Source of the DNA: Pseudomonas canadensis
GTDB lineage: Bacteria; Pseudomonadota; Gammaproteobacteria; Pseudomonadales; Pseudomonadaceae
Assembly: GCF_000503215.1 (NCBI RefSeq)
Contig: NZ_KI628539.1
Coordinates: 124,001 to 188,000, forward strand
Direction of reading: 5' to 3'
DNA: 64,000 bases
Positions within the stretch are counted from its first letter, which is position 1; each line of letters begins with the position of its first letter. A program made the translations under genes and the position numbers. The notes below the pieces were generated by a model that saw nothing but the letters and a program-made list of their open reading frames with translations, searched no databases and was not told the origin of the DNA. Below are positions 7,930 through 15,292 of the stretch, piece by piece.

Positions 7930-8559
7930 TCAGAGGCTGATGCCCACATCGAACACTATGCTGCGGCCCAGGTTGTTGCGCAAGAAATCCGGTGCGTCGG
8001 GGTGAGCGAACAAAACCCGTGCAAAGGTCGGCCCCACCAGCGACAACGAGCGCCAGCCCTGGCGCAGGTATTCGGTCGGCGGCGGAAAATGACTGTTGAG
8101 GTCGAGTACTTCGCGCTTGAGGCTGGTGAAGGCGACGATATCCAGCTCCCCCAGGTCCATCCCGCGTTCTTTATAGTTATGCGCCTTCTTGCGCAGTGTA
8201 GGTGCCAGGCGCAATAAAAATTCGTGGGCCGGAATGCGCCGCGGCTTGGCTTCGCGCCGCACCAATTGGCTCAGGGAGAAGGCGCTGCGCCGACGCAGCA
8301 ACTCGTCGCGCCATTCGTCGTTCAGGCGGCGGCCCTCATCCAGTACGAAAAACACCTCGAAGCTGGCATCGCGAAACAGTACGTCCGGCGGCTCTTGCCC
8401 GGCGGCATGAAACTCTTCGGCTCGGTAGGGCACGTTCAAGCCTTGCAGCAGGCGCTGGCAGACCCAACGCTCACGCTCCCATTTGCGGGCATTGGACAGG
8501 AACGCGTTGGCTTGTTCGGCTGCTACGGTGAGCAGGCGCAAGTAATCTGAGTCATCCAT
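7930..8559 (-). CDS. DUF1780 family protein
   Basis: 209-residue soluble protein of unknown function, restricted largely to pseudomonads. The start is ATG 8557-8559 (MDDSDYLRLLTVAAEQANAF). The frame is open for 88 codons further upstream, but that part overlaps the divergent gene's promoter region and looks non-coding. The protein is rich in Arg and Glu and has no membrane segment or signal peptide. Stretches such as DASFEVFFVLDEGRRLNDEW and the C-terminal half suggest a compact alpha/beta fold; I see no catalytic motif. It lies in the DUF1780-DUF3094-ndh block. Confidence 0.8.
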   Translation of the reverse strand: MDDSDYLRLLTVAAEQANAFLSNARKWERERWVCQRLLQGLNVPYRAEEFHAAGQEPPDVLFRDASFEVFFVLDEGRRLNDEWRDELLRRRSAFSLSQLVRREAKPRRIPAHEFLLRLAPTLRKKAHNYKERGMDLGELDIVAFTSLKREVLDLNSHFPPPTEYLRQGWRSLSLVGPTFARVLFAHPDAPDFLRNNLGRSIVFDVGISL

Positions 8560-8662
8560 AGCTAGCAGCTTAGCGCTCAAATGATGACCGCAGGAAGTCC
8601 CGCTATAAAACGTCGGTGTAGACTGACAATCCGACTGATTTTCCAACATGGAGCGTGCTGCC

Positions 8663-9352
8663 GTGATCAGTGCCGCGATGCTGGCGCCGACAACCCTGGG
8701 CGTCGGCTGGCTGTTGTATGCCCCCGTTGTGCTATGGGCGGTCATACGGTCACCTTGGGTCGAATTGTTTGCCGACCGTCGACGCCAACATTTGCTGTTC
8801 GGCACCGTGTTCGCGTTGTTCATACTGTGGCTGGTGCGGCGGGATTTTGATACCGGCGTGTCCTACCACTTCATCGGCATGACCGCCGTGACCCTGCTGC
8901 TGGATTGGCCCCTCGCAATCGTCGGCGGCTTTGCCGCCCAGGTTGGCTTGATGGTGTTGGGTCGCCAGGACTTGGCCGCCCTTGGCATCAACGGCCTGTT
9001 GCTGATCGGGCTGCCGGTGCTGGTCACCGAGGCCTGCGCGTTGCTGGTGGAGCGAGCGCAACCGCGCAATCCCTTTGTGTATATCTTCTGTTCCGGTTTT
9101 TTTGCTGCTGCTCTGTCGGCGCTGCTTTGCCTGCTGTTCGGGCTTGGGCTGCTCTGGTTCGACGGTCGTTTCGCCATGCCGGAATGGCTGGAAGATTTCA
9201 TCGGCTACCTGTGGCTGATCATTTTCCCCGAAGCCTTTATCAACGGCATGGTCATCAGCGCCCTGGTGGTGTTTTGCCCTGAATGGCTGGAGACCTTCAA
9301 CCGCACGCGCTACCTCTCGGCACCTTGGAAGGATGAAGATTCGCAGCGTTGA
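8663..9352 (+). CDS. CbiM-like integral membrane protein (energy-coupling factor transporter type)
   Basis: About 229 residues and nearly all membrane, with six or so hydrophobic segments (APVVLWAVI, LLFGTVFALFILWLV, FIGMTAVTLLLDWPLAIVGG, FFAAALSALLCLLFGLGLLW). The motif GMTAVTLLLDWPLAIVGG resembles the CbiM/ECF S-component fold for metal or vitamin uptake. The GTG at 8663 has a better-placed GGAG than the ATG at 8648, so it is chosen as start. No ATPase or T-component gene is adjacent. Homologues sit in the same place in P. aeruginosa, but the substrate is unknown. Confidence 0.7.
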   Translation: MISAAMLAPTTLGVGWLLYAPVVLWAVIRSPWVELFADRRRQHLLFGTVFALFILWLVRRDFDTGVSYHFIGMTAVTLLLDWPLAIVGGFAAQVGLMVLGRQDLAALGINGLLLIGLPVLVTEACALLVERAQPRNPFVYIFCSGFFAAALSALLCLLFGLGLLWFDGRFAMPEWLEDFIGYLWLIIFPEAFINGMVISALVVFCPEWLETFNRTRYLSAPWKDEDSQR

Positions 9353-9417
9353 CCCAGATCAAATCCAGCGCACGCAGCCAGGCCCATGCTCTGCAGAATT
9401 TTTCAGGAGCATGAAAC

Positions 9418-9633
9418 ATGAGTGTGTACGAGTGGGCACGGCAGGAGTTGCGCAGAAGCCAGGATGCGGCACAGGAAATCGGTTTTGACCCAGGCCTGAC
9501 CCTGCGCGCCATGCTCAGCGCAGTGGTGCAGCAGAGCAAGGGTGTGCGCAGTTTCGAAGACCTGGCCGACGAGCTGCAATACCTTGCAGAGAACCTCGAC
9601 GACCAGCAGGAATACGCCTTTATGCGCCCTTAG
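9418..9633 (+). CDS. Small conserved pseudomonad protein, function unknown
   Basis: 71 residues, starting MSVYEWARQELRRSQDAAQE, preceded by a clear CAGGAG Shine-Dalgarno. Predicted helical, acidic, without signal or membrane segment. Its last four bases overlap the end of the convergent yacG. A gene of this size is present at the same spot in other Pseudomonas, which supports it as real. No known domain is recognised. Confidence 0.7.
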   Translation: MSVYEWARQELRRSQDAAQEIGFDPGLTLRAMLSAVVQQSKGVRSFEDLADELQYLAENLDDQQEYAFMRP

Positions 9634-9830
9634 TGGCGTGGCGGCAGGTCTTCGGAAAACAGCTCGTCTTCGGCCTCCGGGGCCACGGGGATCTTGTGTT
9701 CCTCAGCGGCCCAGGCGCCCAGGTCAATGAGTTTGCAGCGGTCCGAGCAGAACGGCCGGTTGAGGTTGGTCGCTTTCCATTCCACGGGTGCGCCGCAGGT
9801 TGGGCAGTCGACGGTCAAGGGTTGGCTCAT
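9630..9830 (-). CDS. yacG: DNA gyrase inhibitor YacG
   Basis: 66-residue zinc protein that in E. coli binds GyrB and blocks gyrase. The four zinc ligands are visible as CPTC near residue 10 and CSDRC around residues 28-32. The family signature NxxRPFCSDRCKxIDLGxWA is intact. The acidic tail (EAEDELFSEDLP) binds gyrase in the family. Its start overlaps the coaE stop by four bases, and it ends the pilC-pilD-coaE-yacG run. Confidence 0.95.
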   Translation of the reverse strand: MSQPLTVDCPTCGAPVEWKATNLNRPFCSDRCKLIDLGAWAAEEHKIPVAPEAEDELFSEDLPPRH

Positions 9831-10450
9831 GATCGGCCTCCACGCAAAGTAAGGTAAAAGTGGTGCAGTCGCTCGACCTCGCTGTGCAGCCAGGCGAGGT
9901 CCTGGTCATTGACCAGTACGTCATCGGCATGTTTCAGGCGGTCTTCACGGCTGGACTGCGCCTTGAGAATCGCCTGCACCTGCTGTTCGTTGATGCCGTC
10001 GCGTTGCAGGGTACGCTGAATCTGCAGCGATTGCGGCACGTCGATCACCAGGATGCGCTGGGTCATGCTGTACTGGCCCGACTCGATCAGCAGTGGCGAC
10101 ACCAGAATCGCGTAAGGTGACGTCGCGCGCGCCAGGTGGCTGCGGATCTCTTCGCCAATCAACGGGTGCAGCAGGGCTTCGAGCCAGCGGCGCTCTTCGG
10201 GGACTTCAAAGATCAGCGTGCGCAAGGCGGCGCGGTCCAACTGGCCGTCAGGTTGCAACACGCCGGCACCAAAGTGCTCAGCGATGCGTACCAATGCCGG
10301 GCGGCCAGGCTCGACCACCCAGCGGGCGGCGTGATCAGCGTCCACCAGGTCGATACCCAGGTCGATAAAGTGCTGCGCCGCCGCGCTTTTGCCGCTGCCG
10401 ATACCGCCGGTGAGGCCGAGAATCCAGGGTGTTGCAACAGAAGTGGTCAT
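9827..10450 (-). CDS. coaE: Dephospho-CoA kinase
   Basis: Last step of coenzyme A synthesis: phosphorylates dephospho-CoA at the ribose 3' hydroxyl. 207 residues from ATG 10448-10450; the open frame upstream runs through pilD in another phase and is not coding. The P-loop GLTGGIGSGKS is near residue 11, followed by DADHAARWVV, and the CoA-domain motifs HPLI and VIDVPQSLQIQR are present. Both ends overlap neighbours by four bases (ATGA), so it is translationally coupled to pilD and yacG. Confidence 0.96.
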   Translation of the reverse strand: MTTSVATPWILGLTGGIGSGKSAAAQHFIDLGIDLVDADHAARWVVEPGRPALVRIAEHFGAGVLQPDGQLDRAALRTLIFEVPEERRWLEALLHPLIGEEIRSHLARATSPYAILVSPLLIESGQYSMTQRILVIDVPQSLQIQRTLQRDGINEQQVQAILKAQSSREDRLKHADDVLVNDQDLAWLHSEVERLHHFYLTLRGGRS

Positions 10451-11313
10451 CTGAAACCGACAGACTGCAAATAGAAGTCGGTTATTTGACCACCCCAGAG
10501 CAATGCAATCCAGCCGGCAATTGCCAGATACGGACCAAACGGCATTGGTGCCGACGCCTGGGCCTTGCGCAGGCGCATCAGGATCAAGCCGACGAACACG
10601 CCGACCAACGACGACATCAACAGCGTCATCGGCAGGATCTGCCAGCCGCCCCAGGCACCGAGCAGTGCGAGTAACTTGAAGTCGCCGTGGCCCATACCGT
10701 CCTTGCCGGTAGCCAGCTTGAACAGCCAGAACACGCTCCACAGGCTCATGTACCCGAACACCGCGCCCCACAGGGCGTCGGGCAATGTCGTCAGCAGGCC
10801 GAACCCGTTGACGATCAGCCCCAGCCACAGCAGTGGCATCACCAGCACATCCGGCAACAGTTGATGGTCGGCATCGATCAGGCTCATCGCCAACAAACCC
10901 CAGCTCAGCACCAGCACTGCGCCCGCTTGCCAGCCAAAGCCGAAATGCCAGGCGACCCAGGCCGAGATCAGTCCACACGCCAGTTCAGTAAGCGGATAGC
11001 GGGCGCTGATGGCACCTTGGCAATGGGCACAGCGACCTCGCAGGAACAGGTAGCTGAGCAGTGGGATATTTTCCCACGGCCGTATCGGATGGTTGCAGTG
11101 CGGGCAGCAGGAATTGGGGTGCATCAGGTTGTAGGTCGGCCCAGCGGGATCGGCGGGTAGACCGAGGACTTCATGGGCCTGGGCGCGCCATTCCCGTTCG
11201 AGCATTTTTGGCAGGCGCCATGCCAGCACGTTAAGGAAACTGCCGACGATCAGCCCCAGTACACCCGCCATCACGACAAAAGCCCACGGATGCGCAACCA
11301 GTAACAGGCTCAA
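10447..11313 (-). CDS. pilD: Prepilin peptidase / N-methyltransferase PilD
   Basis: Inner-membrane aspartyl protease that removes the leader of type IV prepilins and type II secretion pseudopilins, then methylates the new N-terminus. 288 residues. The cytoplasmic zinc loop has Cys70, Cys73, Cys95 and Cys98 (CPHC, CAHC). Catalytic aspartates lie in IDADHQLLPD (Asp147/149) and GMGHGDFK (Asp211). About eight membrane segments are expected. It is coupled to pilC and coaE by ATGA overlaps. Likely substrate here: the pilin at 12718, whose leader ends in QKG before FTLIEL. Confidence 0.95.
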   Translation of the reverse strand: MSLLLVAHPWAFVVMAGVLGLIVGSFLNVLAWRLPKMLEREWRAQAHEVLGLPADPAGPTYNLMHPNSCCPHCNHPIRPWENIPLLSYLFLRGRCAHCQGAISARYPLTELACGLISAWVAWHFGFGWQAGAVLVLSWGLLAMSLIDADHQLLPDVLVMPLLWLGLIVNGFGLLTTLPDALWGAVFGYMSLWSVFWLFKLATGKDGMGHGDFKLLALLGAWGGWQILPMTLLMSSLVGVFVGLILMRLRKAQASAPMPFGPYLAIAGWIALLWGGQITDFYLQSVGFR

Positions 11314-12518
11314 AACGCGCTCCCCAGCTGGAAGACCGGCAAGTACATGGCGATTACCAGCGCACCGACAATGCTCCCCAGGATCACCATGATCAGCGGC
11401 TCCATCAGGCTGGTGAGGTTGTCGACCAGGTTGTCCACGTCGGCCTCGTAATGGTTGGCGACCTTTTCCAGCATGCGGTCCAGTGTGCCTGACTCCTCGC
11501 CGATGGCAGTCATCTGGATTGCCATACGAGGAAACAGACCGCTGGCGACCATGGATTGATTCAATGCCATGCCGGTGGATACGTCATGTCGCATATGTTC
11601 GATTGCCTGTTTGAACGGCCCTGAACCAACGGCGCCGGCCACTGAATCCAATGCCTGAGCCAATGGAACACCCGCTGCGAAGGTCGTGGACAGTGTGCGT
11701 GCGTAGCGGGCCACGGCCGATTTTGTCAGCAGTTTGCCTGCGAGTGGGGTTTTCAACAAACCGGCGTCCAGCCAGCGTCGAAATGCAGGGACGGCGCGAT
11801 AGAAGTGGCGCAATCCCATGCCTCCCGCGAGAACGCCAAGCGCTACGATCCACCAGGCCTTCTGCATGAGCTCGGACAGAGCGATCACCTGCAAGGTAAA
11901 GCCGGGCAGCGTGCCGTCGACGCCGGCAAACAGATTCTGGAATTGCGGCACGACGTGGATCAACAAGACGCCAGTGACAAGACAGGCCACCGCCAGCACC
12001 GCGATCGGATAGGTCATGGCTTTTTTGATCCTGGCCCTTAACTGCTCACTCTTTTCCCGATGAATCGCCACGCGCTCCAGCAGGGTTTCCAGTGCTCCGG
12101 CCTGTTCGCCAGCGGCCACCAGGTTGCAAAACAGCTCATCGAAGCAGCGAGGCTTTTTGCGCAAGGCGTCGGACAGGCTGGAACCTGCGGCAATCGCTTG
12201 TTTCAGTCCTTGCACCAGCTCACGCACAGCGCGGTGTTCGAAGCCTTCGCCGATGATGTCGAAGGCTTGCAGCAGGGGAATTCCGGCCTTCAGCAGCGTC
12301 GCAAGTTGGCGAGTGAGCAGGGTGATATCCGTCGATTTGATCGGCGGTGTGAGTCCCCGTAGAGCGGAGGATTTCTTGCGCACATGGCCTGGGCTGATGC
12401 CCTGTTGGCGCAACTGGGCCCTGACCCAGGCAAGATTGTGCCCCGTGGTTTGCCCACACACCCTGCGTCCTTTGCGATTGATGCCTTCCCAGGCGTACAG
12501 CGTTAAAGCGTCGTCCAT
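11310..12518 (-). CDS. pilC: Type IV pilus inner-membrane platform protein PilC
   Basis: Polytopic platform protein on which the extension ATPase acts. 402 residues from ATG 12518; an in-frame GTG five codons upstream is possible. Two T2SSF domains are present: the first around TRQLATLLKAGIPLLQAFDI, the second around YARTLSTTFAAGVPLAQALD. Each is followed by a conserved GE(E/Q)xG motif (AAGEQAGALE, AIGEESGTLD). Three membrane segments are visible. It heads a run with pilD, coaE and yacG. The gene for the PilB motor, normally just upstream, is missing at this locus. Confidence 0.93.
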   Translation of the reverse strand: MDDALTLYAWEGINRKGRRVCGQTTGHNLAWVRAQLRQQGISPGHVRKKSSALRGLTPPIKSTDITLLTRQLATLLKAGIPLLQAFDIIGEGFEHRAVRELVQGLKQAIAAGSSLSDALRKKPRCFDELFCNLVAAGEQAGALETLLERVAIHREKSEQLRARIKKAMTYPIAVLAVACLVTGVLLIHVVPQFQNLFAGVDGTLPGFTLQVIALSELMQKAWWIVALGVLAGGMGLRHFYRAVPAFRRWLDAGLLKTPLAGKLLTKSAVARYARTLSTTFAAGVPLAQALDSVAGAVGSGPFKQAIEHMRHDVSTGMALNQSMVASGLFPRMAIQMTAIGEESGTLDRMLEKVANHYEADVDNLVDNLTSLMEPLIMVILGSIVGALVIAMYLPVFQLGSAF

Positions 12519-12717
12519 GTCAGCGTTCCGCACAGAGGTCGTCGAAGATTTATAGCTTAGTCAGGTGACGGATTCGGGCTGGCGGGTGCAGCAGGATAAA
12601 ATGTCAGAATGTGCGACTTGTACGCGATTGAGCGGCTGCGCATGAGTACACTGGCGCCGCTGCACAACACGGGGCGCAGGACGCGCCTTGTCATGAGTTC
12701 TATCCTGGAGAGTGAAT

Positions 12718-13134
12718 GTGATACGTCAAAAAGGTTTTACCCTGATCGAGTTGTTGATCGTCGTGGCAATCATCGGCATTTTGGCCACCATCGGCCTGCC
12801 CATGTACACCACCCACCAGGCCAAGGCCAAATTCACCGCCGGCCTGGCTGAAATCACCGCGTTGAAGCCAGGGTATGAAGACACCCTCAACCAGGGCACG
12901 GTTCCTACGCTGGCATTGATCGGCGGCACCAGCCCGACAGCCAACTGCAAGATTGGCGTGGCTGGGGACGTTGCCACAGGCGCAGGCTCGATCAGTTGCG
13001 AAATAATTGATGCGCCGGCACCGGTGCTGGGCAAGACCATTAGCCTGACGCGCGATGCCACCGCCGGTTGGAAATGCACCACCACCGCTGACGCAAAATA
13101 TGTCGCCAAAGGCTGCGGCGCCGACGGCGCTTAA
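12718..13134 (+). CDS. pilA: Type IV major pilin (PilA-like)
   Basis: 138-residue prepilin that assembles into the pilus fibre. The six-residue leader MIRQKG is followed by Phe+1 and Glu+5 in FTLIELLIVVAIIGILA, the class IVa cleavage and hydrophobic assembly segment. GTG 12718 is chosen because GGAG at 12707-12710 is 7 bases away; the GTG at 12712 is too close. Four Cys are present; the last two (WKC...GC) enclose 12 residues and form the C-terminal D-loop. The C-terminus ends GADGA, with no terminal Ser. It is divergent from pilC and followed by a Wzy_C enzyme. Confidence 0.92.
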   Translation: MIRQKGFTLIELLIVVAIIGILATIGLPMYTTHQAKAKFTAGLAEITALKPGYEDTLNQGTVPTLALIGGTSPTANCKIGVAGDVATGAGSISCEIIDAPAPVLGKTISLTRDATAGWKCTTTADAKYVAKGCGADGA

Positions 13135-13169
13135 CTGCTAAACCCTCCACAGGGAAGTTGAGGTGGCCG

Positions 13170-14570
13170 ATGGTGTTATCCCTAGAGCAGCGTGGCAGTA
13201 TTTTCCTGGTGGCGGTGGTGTGCCTGCTGGTTGTCGGGATCTGTGCTCCCTTCAGTGGACATGATCTGCAGCGGGTGATGCAGATTGCCATCGGTGCTTG
13301 CGCGGTGCTGTATGGGCTGTCGGTCACCCGCGTTGAACGGCTGGTTGACCGGCCCACAGCCTTGGGCCTGATGCTCATCATCGGGTTGGGACTGGTGTCT
13401 TCAATGCGGGCTCGCCAACCGCTGTGGGCACTTGTCGAAGTGGCATTATTCATCAGCTGCGGCGCGATTGCCGTAGCATTTGCCTTGGCGCGGCGTCAGG
13501 GCGGTCAGTCTTTGGATCGCGCCTTGATTGTGTTCGTGGTGCTGCTGTGCCTGATCAAGTCGATTCAATACACCTACGCCGGTGCTCTAGCGTTCATCAG
13601 CGCGGAGGGGAGGCTGGATCCCGACTTGTTGCTGTCTGGCTTTTCCAACAAGCGTTTCTACGGCCAGTTCCAGACACTTACCTTGCCGCTGCTGGCGCTT
13701 CCTTTGTTGATCCCCACGCTTTCTCGCCCACTCAAGGCCGCGGTGTTTGCGCTGCTGTGCGTATGGTGGCTGATTGCAGTGGGTGGCGGCACGCGTGGCA
13801 CCTGGCTTGGCATGGGCGCGACGGGCGTGGTGCTGGCGGTGCTAGGACCATGGGGCCGGCGCTGGCTGGGTTGGCAATTGGCCGCAATGCTGGGGGGACT
13901 GTTGTTGTATTGGCTGGTGTTCAAGGTGTTGGCGGATTACCTGGGGATCGAAATCGCCAATGCCGCCAGCGATCGCCTCACAACCACGTTGTCGGGACGT
14001 GGTCCGATTTGGTGGCAGGCCTGGCATATGCTCGTCGAACGGCCTTTGCTGGGGTTCGGGCCAATGCAGTTCGCCGATATCGCCAACAGTATTGCCGCTC
14101 ACCCTCATCAGGCCATTTTGCAATGGGCCAGTGAGTGGGGTGTGCCATCGGCGTTGTGCGTCGCCGTGTTGGCATGGCGTGCAGGTTGGGCCACGCTCGG
14201 TGTATTGCGTGAGCGTGCACAGAGCACGGAGTGGGCAGACCTGCTGCGGCTCTGTCTGTTTGCGGCGTTGGTCGGTGCATTAGTGCAGTCCATGGTCGAC
14301 GGCGTGATCGTGATGCCCAACTCCCAGGTCTGGCTGGCGTTGGTGGTGGGCTGGCTGATGGCGCTGCATGTCTGGCGAACTCCGCAAACCGGCCAACTGC
14401 CATTGGCCTGGGGCGCTTGGAAAACCCTGGGGCTGCTGGCCGTTGGTCTGTTGATCGTTATCGCCGTGCGTGACGTGCCTCACATCGCGCGCGCCCAGCA
14501 GCAGTACCTGAGCAGCCATGACAACATGCTGCAACCACGCTTTTGGGCTCAAGGCGTGATTGCCCGCTGA
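13170..14570 (+). CDS. Wzy_C-family membrane glycan ligase; candidate pilin oligosaccharyltransferase (TfpO/PilO-like)
   Basis: About 466 residues with ten or more membrane segments. The Wzy_C (O-antigen ligase) signature is seen in the periplasmic loop: RGPIWWQAWHMLVERPLLGFG followed by AHPHQAILQWASEWG. Start ATG 13170 has GAGG six bases ahead; a TTG at 13158 is also in frame. In group I P. aeruginosa the gene between the pilin and tRNA-Thr is tfpO (pilO), which transfers an O-antigen unit to the pilin C-terminal Ser. This gene holds the same position. The pilin here lacks that Ser, so another acceptor residue would be needed. An ordinary O-antigen ligase is the alternative. Confidence 0.78.
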   Translation: MVLSLEQRGSIFLVAVVCLLVVGICAPFSGHDLQRVMQIAIGACAVLYGLSVTRVERLVDRPTALGLMLIIGLGLVSSMRARQPLWALVEVALFISCGAIAVAFALARRQGGQSLDRALIVFVVLLCLIKSIQYTYAGALAFISAEGRLDPDLLLSGFSNKRFYGQFQTLTLPLLALPLLIPTLSRPLKAAVFALLCVWWLIAVGGGTRGTWLGMGATGVVLAVLGPWGRRWLGWQLAAMLGGLLLYWLVFKVLADYLGIEIANAASDRLTTTLSGRGPIWWQAWHMLVERPLLGFGPMQFADIANSIAAHPHQAILQWASEWGVPSALCVAVLAWRAGWATLGVLRERAQSTEWADLLRLCLFAALVGALVQSMVDGVIVMPNSQVWLALVVGWLMALHVWRTPQTGQLPLAWGAWKTLGLLAVGLLIVIAVRDVPHIARAQQQYLSSHDNMLQPRFWAQGVIAR

Positions 14571-14618
14571 CGGCGGCAAGTTGCCGGACTCCCGATGCGG
14601 TGCTAGCTTTAGCCCACC

Positions 14619-14691
14619 GCCCGTGTAGCTCAGCCGGTAGAGCAGCGCACTCGTAACGCGAAGGTCGCAGGTTCGATTCCTGTCTCGGGCA
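14619..14691 (+). tRNA. tRNA-Thr (CGT), degenerate-looking, no encoded CCA
   Basis: 73-nt cloverleaf: acceptor GCCCGTG with CTCGGGC, good D stem GCTC/GAGC, anticodon loop CTCGTAA (CGT), T arm GCAGG-TTCGATT-CCTGT. Flaws: position 6-67 is T-T, anticodon stem ends 27-43 (G-A) and 31-39 (A-C) do not pair, and no CCA follows the discriminator A. It sits at the border of the pilin locus, where P. aeruginosa also has tRNA-Thr. Confidence 0.8.
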
Positions 14692-14836
14692 AAAAGGCAA
14701 CATCGGCAGCACTGTTTTCCGTTGATCCCAGAATGGTTCTGAAGGCCAGACGAGCTGGCATTTGCGCCCGCTCTTTTGTATCTGCGCAACCTTGATGACC
14801 CAGATGCATCCCCATTCCTCGATCTAAGAGAACGAC

Positions 14837-15142
14837 ATGACCACGACTGAAATGACCCAGGACGCTCGGCACGAAGAAGCACTCAAGAAGTACCTTGAGG
14901 ACACGCCGCAGCTTAAAGAAGAGATCAAGGACCTGAGCGCCGATGATCAGCGCGACCAGATCCAGTGGGCATTTGAGGACGAGGCCGAGAGCCAGGGCTA
15001 CCAGCCTTGGGAGCTGACCCTCAAGTACACCTCGACCCCGGAAGAGTTCGAAGCGGCGCGGCTGGCCTTGCACAAAGAGGCGGCCGAGGTGCTGGGTGTC
15101 GAATGGGAAGAGTACTGCGAGATGAACGCCCTGGTCGTCTGA
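14837..15142 (+). CDS. Small acidic conserved protein (DUF6388-like)
   Basis: 101-residue soluble protein, strongly acidic and helical (EEALKKYLEDTPQLKEEIKD, QIQWAFEDEAESQGYQPWEL). ATG 14837 follows a GAGA-type ribosome site. No signal or membrane part. It resembles the Pseudomonas DUF6388 family from memory; the assignment is not certain and no function is known. It stands alone between tRNA-Thr and a REPIN, so it is likely monocistronic. Confidence 0.65.
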   Translation: MTTTEMTQDARHEEALKKYLEDTPQLKEEIKDLSADDQRDQIQWAFEDEAESQGYQPWELTLKYTSTPEEFEAARLALHKEAAEVLGVEWEEYCEMNALVV

Positions 15143-15147
15143 AGTTT

Positions 15148-15279
15148 GTAGTGAGCGGGCTTGCCCCGCGCTGGGTGGCGTAGCCGCCCAAAAATCTACC
15201 GCCGCGTTCTAATTGATATAACGCTGTGGTTTTATTGGGGCGGCTACGCCACCCAGCGCGGGGCAAGCCCGCTCACTAC
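15148..15279. repeat. REPIN with perfect 41-base arms, TGAGCGGGCTTGCCCC type
   Basis: Arms 15148-15188 and 15239-15279 are exact reverse complements around a 50-base AT-richer centre. The arm starts GTAGTGAGCGGGCTTGCCCC, a second REP family distinct from that at 6223. It lies between two gene 3' ends (the small acidic protein and nadC) and could form a hairpin terminating both. Confidence 0.9.
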
Positions 15280-15292
15280 TGCTTGCAACGGT

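Noticed and set aside
8560..8823. 88-codon N-terminal extension of the DUF1780 protein
   Set aside because: No ribosome site, unlike coding sequence, and overlaps the start of the divergent membrane-protein gene.
9827..10978. 383-codon version of coaE
   Set aside because: The first 176 codons overlap pilD in another phase; CoaE begins at ATG 10450 just before the P-loop.
12534..12717. Sigma-54 promoter for the pilin
   Set aside because: Expected from P. aeruginosa, but no GG-N10-GC pair with correct spacing was found; TGGCGCCGCTGC near 12651 has too short a spacer.
15148..15279. CRISPR-like or tandem repeat
   Set aside because: Only two inverted arms and no regular spacers; it is a REPIN. 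No CRISPR array was seen anywhere in the window.
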